Source: Actinoplanes sp. KI2 (lineage in GTDB: Bacteria > Actinomycetota > Actinomycetes > Mycobacteriales > Micromonosporaceae). Taken from it: a DNA stretch of 57,368 nucleotides. Below are positions 37,272-45,181 of the stretch, one piece after another. Made by a program: the position numbers and the translations under genes. The first letter of the stretch is position 1. Every line of letters starts with the position of its first letter. The notes below the pieces were generated by a model. That model did not search any database, was not told where the DNA came from, and saw nothing but the letters and a program-made list of their open reading frames with translations. The stretch spans positions 1 through 57,368 of the forward strand of contig NZ_JAOSZE010000056.1 of the NCBI RefSeq assembly GCF_025630775.1. The letters are read 5' to 3'.

Positions 37272-37861
37272 AGCCAGCCCCATTCCCGGGCCCGCATGAT
37301 TGCCTCCACCCGGCTGCCGGCTCCCATCTGCCGGTACAGCGCCCTCAGCAGCCGGAACATCGCCCGCTCCGAATAGCCGCTCTGCGCGGCGACTTGGGCC
37401 ACCGTCCTGCCCGCGGCAAGCTCGCGAAGCCACTCTGCACCGGCCGTCGGCACGGGCGTTGTGCCGGCTGCCGAGCCCAGCACGGCGGTCATCACCACCG
37501 CAGGCATCACCGACTGCCCGTCGAGCGTGGCCTCGACGGTTCGCCGCAGCAACGGCGCGGCCGCGTCACGCGGTAACACCGAGCGGGCGCCGCTGCGGAT
37601 CGCCCTGGGACCCAGGATCGCCGGGACGCCGTCGATCAGGCCGATCACGGCCGGTGGCTCGGGCACCTCACATAGGCGAGTGAGCAGACGCCAATCCGCT
37701 TCATGGGCCAGGGTCAGCAGCACCAGGGCGGAACTGCGCCGCGACGCCCACGCCACCGGATCGTCAGGGGTGTCGACCGCATGGCCATCGACGGACAGGA
37801 TCGCCGTGACGCCGTGCCGGAACATCGGCAACGGGTCGACGACCGCGACGCGGACGGCCAC
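37268..37861 (-). CDS. orphan LuxR/NarL-type regulator with degenerate receiver
   Basis: A 197-residue protein with the outline of a NarL-type response regulator. The N-terminus (VAVVDPLPMFRHGVTAIL) keeps only one acidic residue (D9). The strand that should end in the phosphoacceptor Asp reads ALVLLTLAHE, so phosphorylation is unlikely. The C-terminal HTH (WLRELAAGRTVAQVAAQSGYSERAMFRLLRALYRQMG) is LuxR-like. Its stop codon overlaps that of the STAND gene by 4 bp. No histidine kinase is adjacent. It may regulate the neighbouring cassette by ligand or protein binding. Confidence 0.8.
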   Translation of the reverse strand: MAVRVAVVDPLPMFRHGVTAILSVDGHAVDTPDDPVAWASRRSSALVLLTLAHEADWRLLTRLCEVPEPPAVIGLIDGVPAILGPRAIRSGARSVLPRDAAAPLLRRTVEATLDGQSVMPAVVMTAVLGSAAGTTPVPTAGAEWLRELAAGRTVAQVAAQSGYSERAMFRLLRALYRQMGAGSRVEAIMRAREWGWL

Positions 37862-38051
37862 CGCAGGGGAGTCCTCTCTGCCGGCGGATCTCGCTCTGGA
37901 CCAGGATCATCCCGCACCGGCCCCCAACGCGACGGGCACGGCGGGGTGCCGCCAGAAGACGGCAGGAGCCTGCCAAGGGATCTGTCGTGGACCCGCGCCA
38001 GCGCCGTTTCCTAGCGTCGTGAGTATCGGACGGCACGAGGCGGAGGTGCTC

Positions 38052-38357
38052 ATGGCCTACTACGGCGACCCGTTTCTCCCTCAGCCCCACCCGATCGAGT
38101 CGGCGTCACTGGCGGAGCTTGCCGCTGGCATGACTGCGCCGCCCACCGTCGAAGCCGCAGAGCTGGTACGGCGAATCACCACCCGGTATCCACAGTGGGA
38201 TCCGTCGCGGATCAGCGCCACGATCCGGGCCGAGACCAATCGGCACGACATCACCATCCCGCAGATCGCCTGGGTCATGCTGAAAGTACGCGAGATGAGC
38301 CCGACGTACAGGAGCGACGGTGCTCCGTACCGTGCGCCGGACGCACCGTACGAGTGA
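38052..38357 (+). CDS. small hypothetical protein
   Basis: A 101-residue protein, MAYYGDPFLPQPHPIESASL..., which I do not recognise. It is soluble, helical in the middle (ELVRRITTRYPQWDPSRISATIRAETN) and ends in a repeated APYRAPDAPYE tail. GGAGG lies 5 nt before ATG 38052. It is downstream of, and divergent from, the LuxR regulator, so it may belong to the STAND cassette or be independent. Confidence 0.55.
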   Translation: MAYYGDPFLPQPHPIESASLAELAAGMTAPPTVEAAELVRRITTRYPQWDPSRISATIRAETNRHDITIPQIAWVMLKVREMSPTYRSDGAPYRAPDAPYE

Positions 38358-38687
38358 CGCCGAGCCGTTTCCGCAAACTTGGTGCTCGAGATGCGCGACG
38401 TACTGGTGCACGCCCATGGCCGTGAGCCGAGTGGCCGTTCCGCCTGGTCTGGCAGCACGCCGAGGTGGCCCAAAGCCATCTGGCTGCCAGGTTCGACCAA
38501 CGCCGAGGATCAAAATCGAGGTCGAGTCGCGGTGATCGGCGCGACGGCCGGGTGCTGGGCGCTTCCCTCGGACCGCGGAGAAGACGGGACCTTCGACCCG
38601 TCGTGGCGGGAAACATGGTCCTGATCAGCGACTGTCGTCGGTCGGAGACTGATCCCGTACACATCAGAACGATCTTCGAGGTGCGCC
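38358..38687. other. intergenic region, no gene seen
   Basis: This 330-bp stretch has no ORF with a ribosome binding site or recognisable protein. Short open frames on both strands are not supported. No known operator, RNA or repeat was recognised. Confidence 0.5.
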
Positions 38688-39260
38688 ATGCGACGCAGGA
38701 CTTTCGACATCATCCTCACCGCCGTGGGCGGGGTGCTCGCGGTGGGCCTCCTCGTCGCCGGTGGCCTCCTGACCTGGGGCTACCACTTCGCGAACCAGAC
38801 GGTGCACGACCAGCTGGCCGCCCAGCAGATCTTCTTCCCGCCCAAGGGCAGCGAGGCCCTCGCCTCGCCGGAGATCGGACCCTACCTCAACCAGTACGCC
38901 GGCCAGCAGCTCACCACCGGCGCGCAGGCCGAGGCGTACGCCGACCACTTCATCAAGGTGCACCTCGCCGAGGTCGCCGGCGGCAAGACCTACGCGCAGG
39001 TCAGCAGCGAGGCGCAGAAGAACCCGACCGATCAGCAGCTGCAGCAGCAGGTGCAGACCCTGTTCCGCGGCGAGACGCTGCGCGGCATGCTGCTGAACGC
39101 GTACGCCTTCTGGAAGTTCGGTCAGATCGCCTTGTACGCGGCGATCGCCAGCTTCATCGGCGCCGCGGCCCTGCTCGTGCTGACCGGCCTCGGCTACCGG
39201 CACGCCCGCCGGGTGGCCCCGGAGGAGCAGGTGTTCGAGAAGACCCCGGTCGCCGCCTAG
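38688..39260 (+). CDS. conserved-type two-TM membrane protein of unknown function
   Basis: A 190-residue protein. TM1 is at about 8-31 (IILTAVGGVLAVGLLVAGGLLTWGY) and TM2 at about 145-168 (ALYAAIASFIGAAALLVLTGLGY). Between them is an extracytoplasmic region of about 115 residues, rich in Gln and Ala (TVHDQLAAQQIFFPPKGSEAL, PYLNQYAGQQLTTGAQAEAYADHFI). It has a short basic N-terminus and an acidic C-terminus. I know similar proteins from actinomycetes but no function. GAGGTG lies upstream of ATG 38688, and a strong terminator follows. Confidence 0.78.
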   Translation: MRRRTFDIILTAVGGVLAVGLLVAGGLLTWGYHFANQTVHDQLAAQQIFFPPKGSEALASPEIGPYLNQYAGQQLTTGAQAEAYADHFIKVHLAEVAGGKTYAQVSSEAQKNPTDQQLQQQVQTLFRGETLRGMLLNAYAFWKFGQIALYAAIASFIGAAALLVLTGLGYRHARRVAPEEQVFEKTPVAA

Positions 39261-39273
39261 ACCGTATCGCCGG

Positions 39274-39303
39274 CCCGGCCGCTGTTTGTCAGCGGCCGGG
39301 TTT
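39274..39303 (+). terminator. rho-independent terminator
   Basis: CCCGGCCGCTG-TTTGT-CAGCGGCCGGG is a perfect 11-bp stem with a 5-nt loop, followed by TTT. It ends the two-TM protein gene and lies just before the HAD gene. Confidence 0.9.
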
Positions 39304-39322
39304 CGTCTGTTTAGGCTGCGGC

Positions 39323-40024
39323 ATGCACATCGACGGGGTACTCGAGCCGATCAACGGGGTCATCTTCGATTTCCACGGCACGCTGGTCGGAGGCGGCGAC
39401 GCCGGACGGTGGATCGACGCCGCCCTTCGCCGTCTGACCGAGGACGGGACGGCGAAGCCGGACCTGAGCGCCGACCAGATCGCGGGCCTGCGCGAGCATC
39501 TCGACCAGATCTGGCAGCACGCCCACACCATCGACCCCGGGAGCGAGCGCGACCTCAGCCAGGCGCGTCATTGGGACGTCTTCCACCGGACTGTCGCGCT
39601 GTGCCCCGGCGTCAAGCCCGATCTGATCGCTGCGCTGTACGCGGTGATGCCGGATCAGTGGGTGCTCTTCGACGATGCCCAGCCGGTGCTTCGGGCGCTG
39701 AGATCGCGCGGCATCCGGATCGTGGTGTTGTCGAACGTCGGGCTGGACATTCGTCCCCTGCTCGATCGGGCCGGTGTCGGTGGGCTGCTCGACGGCGTGC
39801 TGCTCTCCTTCGAGGTCGGCCTGGTCAAGCCCGACCCGGCGATCTACGCCCGCGCGCTCGACCTGCTCGACGTCCCGGGCAGCCAGACCCTGATGGTCGG
39901 CGACAGCCCTCGCGACGACGTCGGGGGAGTGCCTTTGCAGATTCGAACGCTGATCCTGCCCCGGACGACGGGCCCGGTGCACGGCCTGGGCATGGTCCTG
40001 CGAATGGTCAACGGGGGGGAATGA
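39323..40024 (+). CDS. HAD-superfamily hydrolase
   Basis: A 233-residue HAD hydrolase. Motif I is DFHGTL (nucleophile D16), with His18 in place of the usual second Asp, so the general acid is changed and phosphatase activity is uncertain. Motif II is VVLSNVG, motif III LVKPDP, motif IV VGDSPRDDVGG. A helical cap (about 25-110) gives it the form of phosphoglycolate phosphatase or haloacid dehalogenase relatives. TAGGCT, 5 nt upstream of ATG 39323, and the lack of a ribosome binding site suggest a leaderless mRNA. Its last 17 bp overlap the convergent lacI-type gene. Confidence 0.85.
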   Translation: MHIDGVLEPINGVIFDFHGTLVGGGDAGRWIDAALRRLTEDGTAKPDLSADQIAGLREHLDQIWQHAHTIDPGSERDLSQARHWDVFHRTVALCPGVKPDLIAALYAVMPDQWVLFDDAQPVLRALRSRGIRIVVLSNVGLDIRPLLDRAGVGGLLDGVLLSFEVGLVKPDPAIYARALDLLDVPGSQTLMVGDSPRDDVGGVPLQIRTLILPRTTGPVHGLGMVLRMVNGGE

Positions 40025-41039
40025 GCCCGGCCACCGCGGTGGACTCGCGGACCACGAGGCGGCCCGGCTGGCGGATCACGCCCGAGTGGCGGTCACCGTC
40101 CAGCGCCGCGAACAGGTGCCGGACCGCCGTCGTGCCCAGCTGCTCCAGGTTCAGGTCCACAGTGGTCAGCGGCGGCCGGCACTCGGTGGCGATGACCTCC
40201 CAGTTGTCGTAGCCGACGATCGCCACGTCCTCCGGGACGGTGCGGCCCAGATCGCGCAGGGCCTCGGTCACCCCCGACGCGATCTGGTCGCTGCCGCAGA
40301 AGATGGCGTCCACGTCGGGGTGCGAGGCGAGCAACCGGGCGGTGGCGTGCCGGCCCCACCGCTGCGACCACTGCCCGAACAGTGCCTCCCCGACCAGCGG
40401 CAGCCCGGCGGCATCCAGCACCTCGGTCAGCGCCGCGGCGCGGTCGCGGGCCGCGCGGTACCCCGGGTCGCCGGTGATGTGGGCGATCCTTTTCCGGCCC
40501 AGGCTGACCAGGTGCTCGGCGGCCAGCCGCGCGCCGCCGGCGTCGTCGGCCACCACCGACAGGTCGTCCGGGTCGTCCGATTCGCAGTACGCGTAGACGA
40601 CCGGGACTGGGATCTCCTTGGTCAGCGAGGGGCGGACCTCGTTCGAGTCGCCGAGGATGATGAAGCCGTCCACCTGGCGGGCCAGCAGCGTACGGATGTA
40701 GTGCCGCCGCCGGATCGCGTCGCCGCGGGCGTCGCAGAGCAGGACGCTCATCTGTTCGTTGCCCAGCGCGTTCTCGGCGCCGAGCAGCACCGGGATGGCG
40801 AACCGGGCCGCCGACAGCTCGTCGGTGAGCAGACCGACCGTACGCGTGTTGCCGGAGATCAGGCTGCGGGCCAGCACGTTGGGCTGGAAGGACAGCTCCT
40901 CGGCGGCCTGCAGCACCCGTTGCCGAGTGCCGGGGGCGACCTCGTCCCGCTCGTTGAGCGCCTTGGAGGCGGTCGCCACCGAGACCCCGGCCCGCTTGGC
41001 GACGTCCGTGAGCGTCACCTGCGCGCGTTTCCTGGGCAC
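40008..41039 (-). CDS. LacI-family regulator
   Basis: A 343-residue LacI/GalR regulator. The N-terminal HTH is VTLTDVAKRAGVSVATASKALNERDEV, followed by the hinge helix region (NVLARSLISGNTRTVGLL) and a sugar-binding domain. GTG 41039 is chosen because GGAGGA lies 5 nt upstream and the protein starts right before the HTH. A CCGAAA-N3-TTTCGG palindrome immediately upstream suggests autoregulation, and a second cluster suggests control of the divergent GH127 remnant. The sugar ligand is probably a plant-polysaccharide product such as an arabinose derivative, inferred only from that neighbour. Confidence 0.9.
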   Translation of the reverse strand: MPRKRAQVTLTDVAKRAGVSVATASKALNERDEVAPGTRQRVLQAAEELSFQPNVLARSLISGNTRTVGLLTDELSAARFAIPVLLGAENALGNEQMSVLLCDARGDAIRRRHYIRTLLARQVDGFIILGDSNEVRPSLTKEIPVPVVYAYCESDDPDDLSVVADDAGGARLAAEHLVSLGRKRIAHITGDPGYRAARDRAAALTEVLDAAGLPLVGEALFGQWSQRWGRHATARLLASHPDVDAIFCGSDQIASGVTEALRDLGRTVPEDVAIVGYDNWEVIATECRPPLTTVDLNLEQLGTTAVRHLFAALDGDRHSGVIRQPGRLVVRESTAVAGLIPPR

Positions 41040-41049
41040 CGGGCTCCTC

Positions 41050-41064
41050 CCGAAATGTTTTCGG
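41050..41064. promoter_or_regulatory. LacI-type operator O1
   Basis: CCGAAA-TGT-TTTCGG is a perfect 6-bp inverted repeat with a 3-bp spacer. Its first base overlaps the lacI ribosome binding site. The CGAA-N-TTCG form is typical of actinobacterial LacI operators for glycoside-hydrolase genes. Confidence 0.65.
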
Positions 41065-41127
41065 CAGCATAGCAGGCCTGACCCGAAAGTCGCCGTTGAC
41101 ACTGCAGAGCGGGGCCTGACACCATTC

Positions 41128-41152
41128 CCGAAAAGGTTTTCGAAAATTTCGG
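41128..41152. promoter_or_regulatory. overlapping LacI-type operators O2/O3
   Basis: CGAAAA-GG-TTTTCG (41129-41142) overlaps CGAAA-A-TTTCG (41141-41151). The whole block is bounded by CCGAAA and TTTCGG. It ends directly at a GGAGG ribosome binding site whose gene start has been lost. Confidence 0.65.
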
Positions 41153-41161
41153 AGGTGGGTC

Positions 41162-42325
41162 CACGGCTGCCAGTACTTCCAGGACGCGGTGCCGGTGCGC
41201 AACGGGGAGGTCTTCCACGGCCACGTCGTCCGCGCGCTGTACCTCGCCGCCGGCGCCGTCGACGTGGCGGTCGAGACCGGCGACGACGAGTTGCTGGAGG
41301 CGGTGGCCCGGCAGTTCGAGCGGACGCTCGCGCGCCGTACCCACCTCACCGGCGGGATGGGCTCCCGGCACCTGGACGAGAGCTACGGCGAGGACTTCGT
41401 GCTGCCTCCGGACCGAGCCTATTCGGAGACGTGCGCCGGCGTCGCCACGATCATGCTGGCTCAGCGGCTGCTGCTGGCCACCGGCGACCTGCGGTACGGC
41501 GACATCGTGGACCGGGTGCTGCACAACGTGATCGCCACCGCGGTCGCCGACGACGGCCGGTCGTTCTTCTACGCGCACACGCTGCACCAGCGAGTCGCCA
41601 CCGAAGTGGTGTCCCAGGACAGGGTGCAGCTGCGCTTCGGCGGCGGCGCCCGCGCGCCCTGGTTCGAGGTGTCCTGCTGCCTCAACAACGTGGCCCGGCT
41701 GGTCGCCTCGCTCGGCACCTACTTCGCCACCGAGGACCCGGGCGGCGTGCAGTTGCACCAGTACGCGCCGATGCGGGTCGAGGCCGGCGGCATGGTGCTG
41801 GACGTCGACACCGCCTATCCGGACGCCGGCGTGGTCACCGTGACCGTGGTCGAGGCACCGCCGACCCCGCGCACGCTGACCTTCCGGATCCCGGAGTGGG
41901 CCACCGGCCCCGAGAGCGTGCATCGGCGCGTGTTCAAGAAACAGGAACAGATCCGCCTGGAGCTGCCGATGCGTCCACGATGGACGTTTCCCGACCCGCG
42001 GGTCGACGCGCTGCGCGGCTGCGCGGCCGTCGAGGTGGGCCCGGTCGTGCTCTGCGCCGAGTCGATCGACCAGGAGGACGGCGTCCGCCTCGACGAGATC
42101 CAGGTCGACACGTCGGTCGCCCCCGAGGTCGGCGCGGTCAAGGGGCATCGCACCCACCCGGCCGATACCGGACGGCCGTACCAGAGTCGCCGCGCCGCCG
42201 CCGAACGCCCCGATCCGGTCGTGATCCCGCTGCTCCCGTACCACCGGTGGGCCCGTCGCGGCCCGTCCACGATGCGCGTCTGGTTGCCCGCCGACCCGTT
42301 TGAAAGGGTAAGCCGAACCGTTTGA
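41162..42325 (+). pseudogene. 5'-truncated GH127 (beta-L-arabinofuranosidase-like) gene
   Basis: About 380 residues matching the C-terminal part of a GH127/DUF1680 glycoside hydrolase, normally about 600-680 residues. Seen: GHVVRALYLAAG, LTGGMGSRHLDESYGEDFVLP, AYSETCAG and the Cys pair in EVSCCLNNVARL, which hold the zinc-binding cysteines and likely nucleophile of characterised members. Reading back in frame, homology-like sequence continues to about 41162, then operator sequence and a TGA at 41117. No ATG exists, and the GGAGG at 41151 has no start codon at the right distance. The N-terminal half appears deleted, fusing the original operator and ribosome binding site to mid-gene. GTG 41189 could still give a 378-residue fragment. 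Confidence 0.7.
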
Positions 42326-42335
42326 AAGAGTAAGC
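42296..42335. repeat. 22-bp-period duplication at the GH127 3' end
   Basis: CCGTTTGAAAGGGTAAGC (42296-42313) and CCGTTTGAAAGAGTAAGC (42318-42335) are near-identical 18-bp direct repeats. The second supplies the out-of-phase TGA that ends the GH127 frame. Confidence 0.75.
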
Positions 42336-42348
42336 GGTCGATGGCAGG

Positions 42349-42786
42349 GTGACCGGCGTGGGTTTTGACGAGTCGGCGCGAGTCGAGGCGCATCTCGAGG
42401 CCACGCCGGAGCAGGTCTGGCAGGCGCTCACCGACGCCGGGGCGTTGGCCGCCTGGTATTGGCCGCAGTCGGTGCGACCGGCGGCCACCTCCGATCCCGT
42501 GGTGGGCGGCCGGTTCGGGATCTACGCCGACGGGATGGGGTTTTCGGGGACATATGTCGAGCTTGATCGGCCACGCCGGATCGTGCAGGTGTGGCGCTGG
42601 ACCGGGGACGATCGGGACAGCCGGGTCACCATCGAGCTGACTCCGGCGGGCGACGGCACCGACCTGGTCGTCGTGCACGACCGGATCGACGCCGCCACCG
42701 CGGTGGACTATCGGGCCGGCTGGCAGAGTTGCCTCGACCGGCTGCCTGGCTATCTCGCTAACGGCTCCCCGACAGGAAATCGGTGA
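42349..42786 (+). CDS. SRPBCC/AHSA1-like domain protein
   Basis: A 145-residue START-like fold protein (activator of Hsp90 ATPase homologue 1-like family). It shows the typical opening RVEAHLEATPEQVWQALTDAGALAAWYWP, then GGRFGIYADGMGFSGTYVELDRPRRIVQVWRW and the C-terminal helix ...YRAGWQSCLDRL. Such proteins bind small hydrophobic ligands or act in stress responses; the ligand is unknown. It starts at GTG 42349 or 42358; no clear ribosome binding site. Its last 29 bp overlap the convergent hydrolase gene. Confidence 0.82.
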   Translation: MTGVGFDESARVEAHLEATPEQVWQALTDAGALAAWYWPQSVRPAATSDPVVGGRFGIYADGMGFSGTYVELDRPRRIVQVWRWTGDDRDSRVTIELTPAGDGTDLVVVHDRIDAATAVDYRAGWQSCLDRLPGYLANGSPTGNR

Positions 42787-43660
42787 TCAGACCGGCCAGG
42801 ACGGCCGGCTGCTCGACCACCATCGCGTGCGACGCGTCCGCGAGCGAGAGGTAACGCGGGTGGCCGGCGGCCGCGGCCTGGTCCACGAGGTAGCGCCGGT
42901 GGGCCGCGTAGAGCTCCGCGAACGGCTCCTGCTCGGGCAGGTCGCGGGTCGGCAGCACGAGCAGCTCCGGGCAGGTCGTGGCGGCGTAGACCGGGCCCAG
43001 GTCCAGCTCGTTCATCAGCGTGCGTAGCTGCGACGTGGTGGCCGCGGACGGGCGGGTCGAGGTCTCGCCGTTCTCGTGCACCAGGTTGCGGCGGAAGCCC
43101 TCGATCCACACCTTCTCGTTCGCGCCCATGTCGCGAGCGGTCATCTGTTGCCGCTCGACCAGGTCGGGCAGCTGGTCGGCCGGGATCACCGCGCCCGCCA
43201 GCGCCTGGGCCCGGTCGAAGATCGCGTGCAGCCGGGCCAGCTCGGCCGCCGCCTTCTCCGGGTCCAGGCCGGGCAGGTGCTCGGGCCGGGTCGGCGGCGG
43301 GTTGCCGTCGAGGCTCACCACGCCGGGCGCCTCGGGGTGCCGCTGTCCCCAGAGCGCGGCCAGCATGCCGCCGAGCGAGTGGCCGACCACCGCGGGCCGG
43401 TCCAGCTCCAGCTGCACGCAGACCGCGGCCAGATCGCCGAGCGCCGCGTCCCAGGTCCAGACGCCGTCGCCGGAACGGCCGTGGCCGCGCAGATCCATCG
43501 TGACTACTCGGTGGTGCGGGCGAAGCGCGCGGGCCAGCGTGGTCATGTGGGCGAGGTTGCCGCCGGCGCCGTGCAGGAGCAGCAGCGGCGGGGCGTCGCC
43601 GCCGAAGTCGCGGACCGCGAGCGGAAGCTCCCCGGCATCGATCAGGCGGTCGTTGATCAC
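42758..43660 (-). CDS. alpha/beta hydrolase
   Basis: A 300-residue alpha/beta-hydrolase-fold enzyme. Seen: the oxyanion HGAGGN (residues 30-35), MDLRGHGRSG, the nucleophile elbow GHSLGG with S95, and the catalytic histidine in DASHAMVVEQP near the C-terminus. The substrate is unknown; candidates are esters, lactones or haloalkanes. ATG 43660 has GAGGAGA upstream. The 3' end overlaps the SRPBCC gene by 29 bp. Confidence 0.88.
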   Translation of the reverse strand: MINDRLIDAGELPLAVRDFGGDAPPLLLLHGAGGNLAHMTTLARALRPHHRVVTMDLRGHGRSGDGVWTWDAALGDLAAVCVQLELDRPAVVGHSLGGMLAALWGQRHPEAPGVVSLDGNPPPTRPEHLPGLDPEKAAAELARLHAIFDRAQALAGAVIPADQLPDLVERQQMTARDMGANEKVWIEGFRRNLVHENGETSTRPSAATTSQLRTLMNELDLGPVYAATTCPELLVLPTRDLPEQEPFAELYAAHRRYLVDQAAAAGHPRYLSLADASHAMVVEQPAVLAGLITDFLSGSR

Positions 43661-43794
43661 GGTGTCTCCTCGGGTTCCTGGATCGGCTCGCCGTTAATCG
43701 TTACAGAGAGTATGCCTTCGGTGCCTGACTCCGACTTTCGTCCGATCGCCGCGCAAAGTACGGTATGCCCCGAAACTCTCGGGAGGGATCACTC

Positions 43795-44352
43795 GTGCGC
43801 TCGCGTTTTGTCGTGCTCGGCGCCGCCTTGCTGCTCGGCCTGGCCGCCTGCGACAACCGCGCCGACGCCGACGACAGTGACACGCTGCCCTCGGTCGGGC
43901 TGGCCGAGCAGCCCGCGGCCTCGGCCGGTGGCGCGTGCATCCTGTGGGGCTACGACTTCATCGAATCCAAGATCGGCGTGACCTTCGACGTGGCCGCCTC
44001 CGACCAGGTCGACGACACCTCCACCTGCGTGGTGCAGACGGTCGGCAGCGACTGGCCCGACCTGGCACTCTCCGTGGTGGAGAGCACCCAGGCCGACGCC
44101 TCGCTCTTCCTCGCCGAGCTCAAGCCGAAGAAGGCGACCACGCTCAAGGGTCTGGGCAAGGCCGCCTATCGCCTCAACACGGCGGCTACGGGCGGGCACG
44201 GGCCGACCGTGGAGATCGGCTGGCTCAGCGAGGCGAAGCAGCTGCAGACGCTGCGCTTCACCTTCGCCAAGACCGCCAAGCCCGCCGACGTGACGGCGAT
44301 GAACAACAACCTGCTCGCCCTCGCGAAGGCGATGGACACCACCGCCGGCTAG
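43795..44352 (+). CDS. putative lipoprotein of unknown function
   Basis: A 185-residue exported protein. The signal peptide ends in the lipobox LGLAAC (Cys about residue 19), followed by an acidic linker and a domain with two further cysteines (GGACILWG and STCVVQT), probably a disulfide. I do not recognise the domain. GTG 43795 has GGGAGGGA 6 nt upstream and puts the signal peptide at the N-terminus; the longer frame from 43765 does not. It converges on the DtxR-family gene. Confidence 0.75.
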   Translation: MRSRFVVLGAALLLGLAACDNRADADDSDTLPSVGLAEQPAASAGGACILWGYDFIESKIGVTFDVAASDQVDDTSTCVVQTVGSDWPDLALSVVESTQADASLFLAELKPKKATTLKGLGKAAYRLNTAATGGHGPTVEIGWLSEAKQLQTLRFTFAKTAKPADVTAMNNNLLALAKAMDTTAG

Positions 44353-44384
44353 CGGTGGGGCGCTGCGGTCAGCGCGCCGCGATG

Positions 44385-45077
44385 TCAGCGTGCGGCCACG
44401 AAGACCCGCGACGCCACCTCGCGCGGCAGCCGGATCTTGTCGCCGGAGCGGTCGATCGTCACGGCGTCGCGCTCCTGCGCCACGGTCACCGTCGTGCCCG
44501 GGTCGATGCCGGCCGCGTGCAACTGGCGCAGCACGTCGGCGTTGGTCTGCACGCTCTCGCAGATGCGGCGCACCACGACGCTGCCGGTCAGCCCCGGGAA
44601 CGCCAGGTTGCGCTCGCCCGGGCCGGGCACGCTGCTCTCGTCGGACTCGCCGTCGGGCTGGCCGAGCTTGTCGAGGCCGGGGATCGGATTTCCGTACGGC
44701 GAGCGGGTCGGCCGGTTGAGCAGCTCGTAGACCTTGCGCTCGACCTGGTCGCTCATGACGTGCTCCCAGCGGCAGGCCTCCTCGTGGGCCTCCTCGTAGG
44801 GCATGCCGATGACGTTGACCAGCAGCAGCTCGGCGAGACGGTGCTTGCGCATGACGGCGACCGCGGCGACCCGGCCGGCCCCGGTCAGCACCAGGTGGCG
44901 GTCGCCCTCGACGGTGAGCAGACCGTCGCGCTCCATCCGGGCCACCGTCTGGCTCACCGTCGGACCGCTCTGGTGCAGGCGCTCGGCGATGCGCGCACGC
45001 AGCGGCGGGACACCCTCCTCCTCGAGCTCGAGGATGGTGCGGAGATACATCTCCGTCGTATCAACAAGATCATTCAC
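44385..45077 (-). CDS. ideR: DtxR/IdeR-family iron-dependent regulator
   Basis: A 230-residue metal-dependent repressor. The N-terminal winged helix recognition segment is ARIAERLHQSGPTVSQTVARMERDGLL. All metal ligands of DtxR/IdeR are at canonical positions: M10, C102, E105, H106 for the ancillary/primary sites and H79, E83, H98 for the other site. The C-terminal SH3-like domain is present (about 150-230). These residues favour iron over manganese sensing. It is expected to repress iron uptake and control oxidative-stress genes. A DtxR-family gene near sigB is conserved in mycobacteria. No clear iron box was seen upstream. Confidence 0.9.
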   Translation of the reverse strand: MNDLVDTTEMYLRTILELEEEGVPPLRARIAERLHQSGPTVSQTVARMERDGLLTVEGDRHLVLTGAGRVAAVAVMRKHRLAELLLVNVIGMPYEEAHEEACRWEHVMSDQVERKVYELLNRPTRSPYGNPIPGLDKLGQPDGESDESSVPGPGERNLAFPGLTGSVVVRRICESVQTNADVLRQLHAAGIDPGTTVTVAQERDAVTIDRSGDKIRLPREVASRVFVAAR

Positions 45078-45181
45078 GGTGCGCCCCTCCCAGCTGCAAA
45101 TATTACCCTGTTAACGGAGGGTGATGGACCGGCCGAAACGGGCACGGCGAAAAGTCTCGGTGCGCGTGGCAGCATGACGTC

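Noticed and set aside
45078..45181. Iron box between the ideR-type gene and acuC
   Set aside because: Only an AT-rich AAATATTACCCTGTTAAC stretch is present; it does not match TTAGGTTAGGCTAACCTAA well enough.
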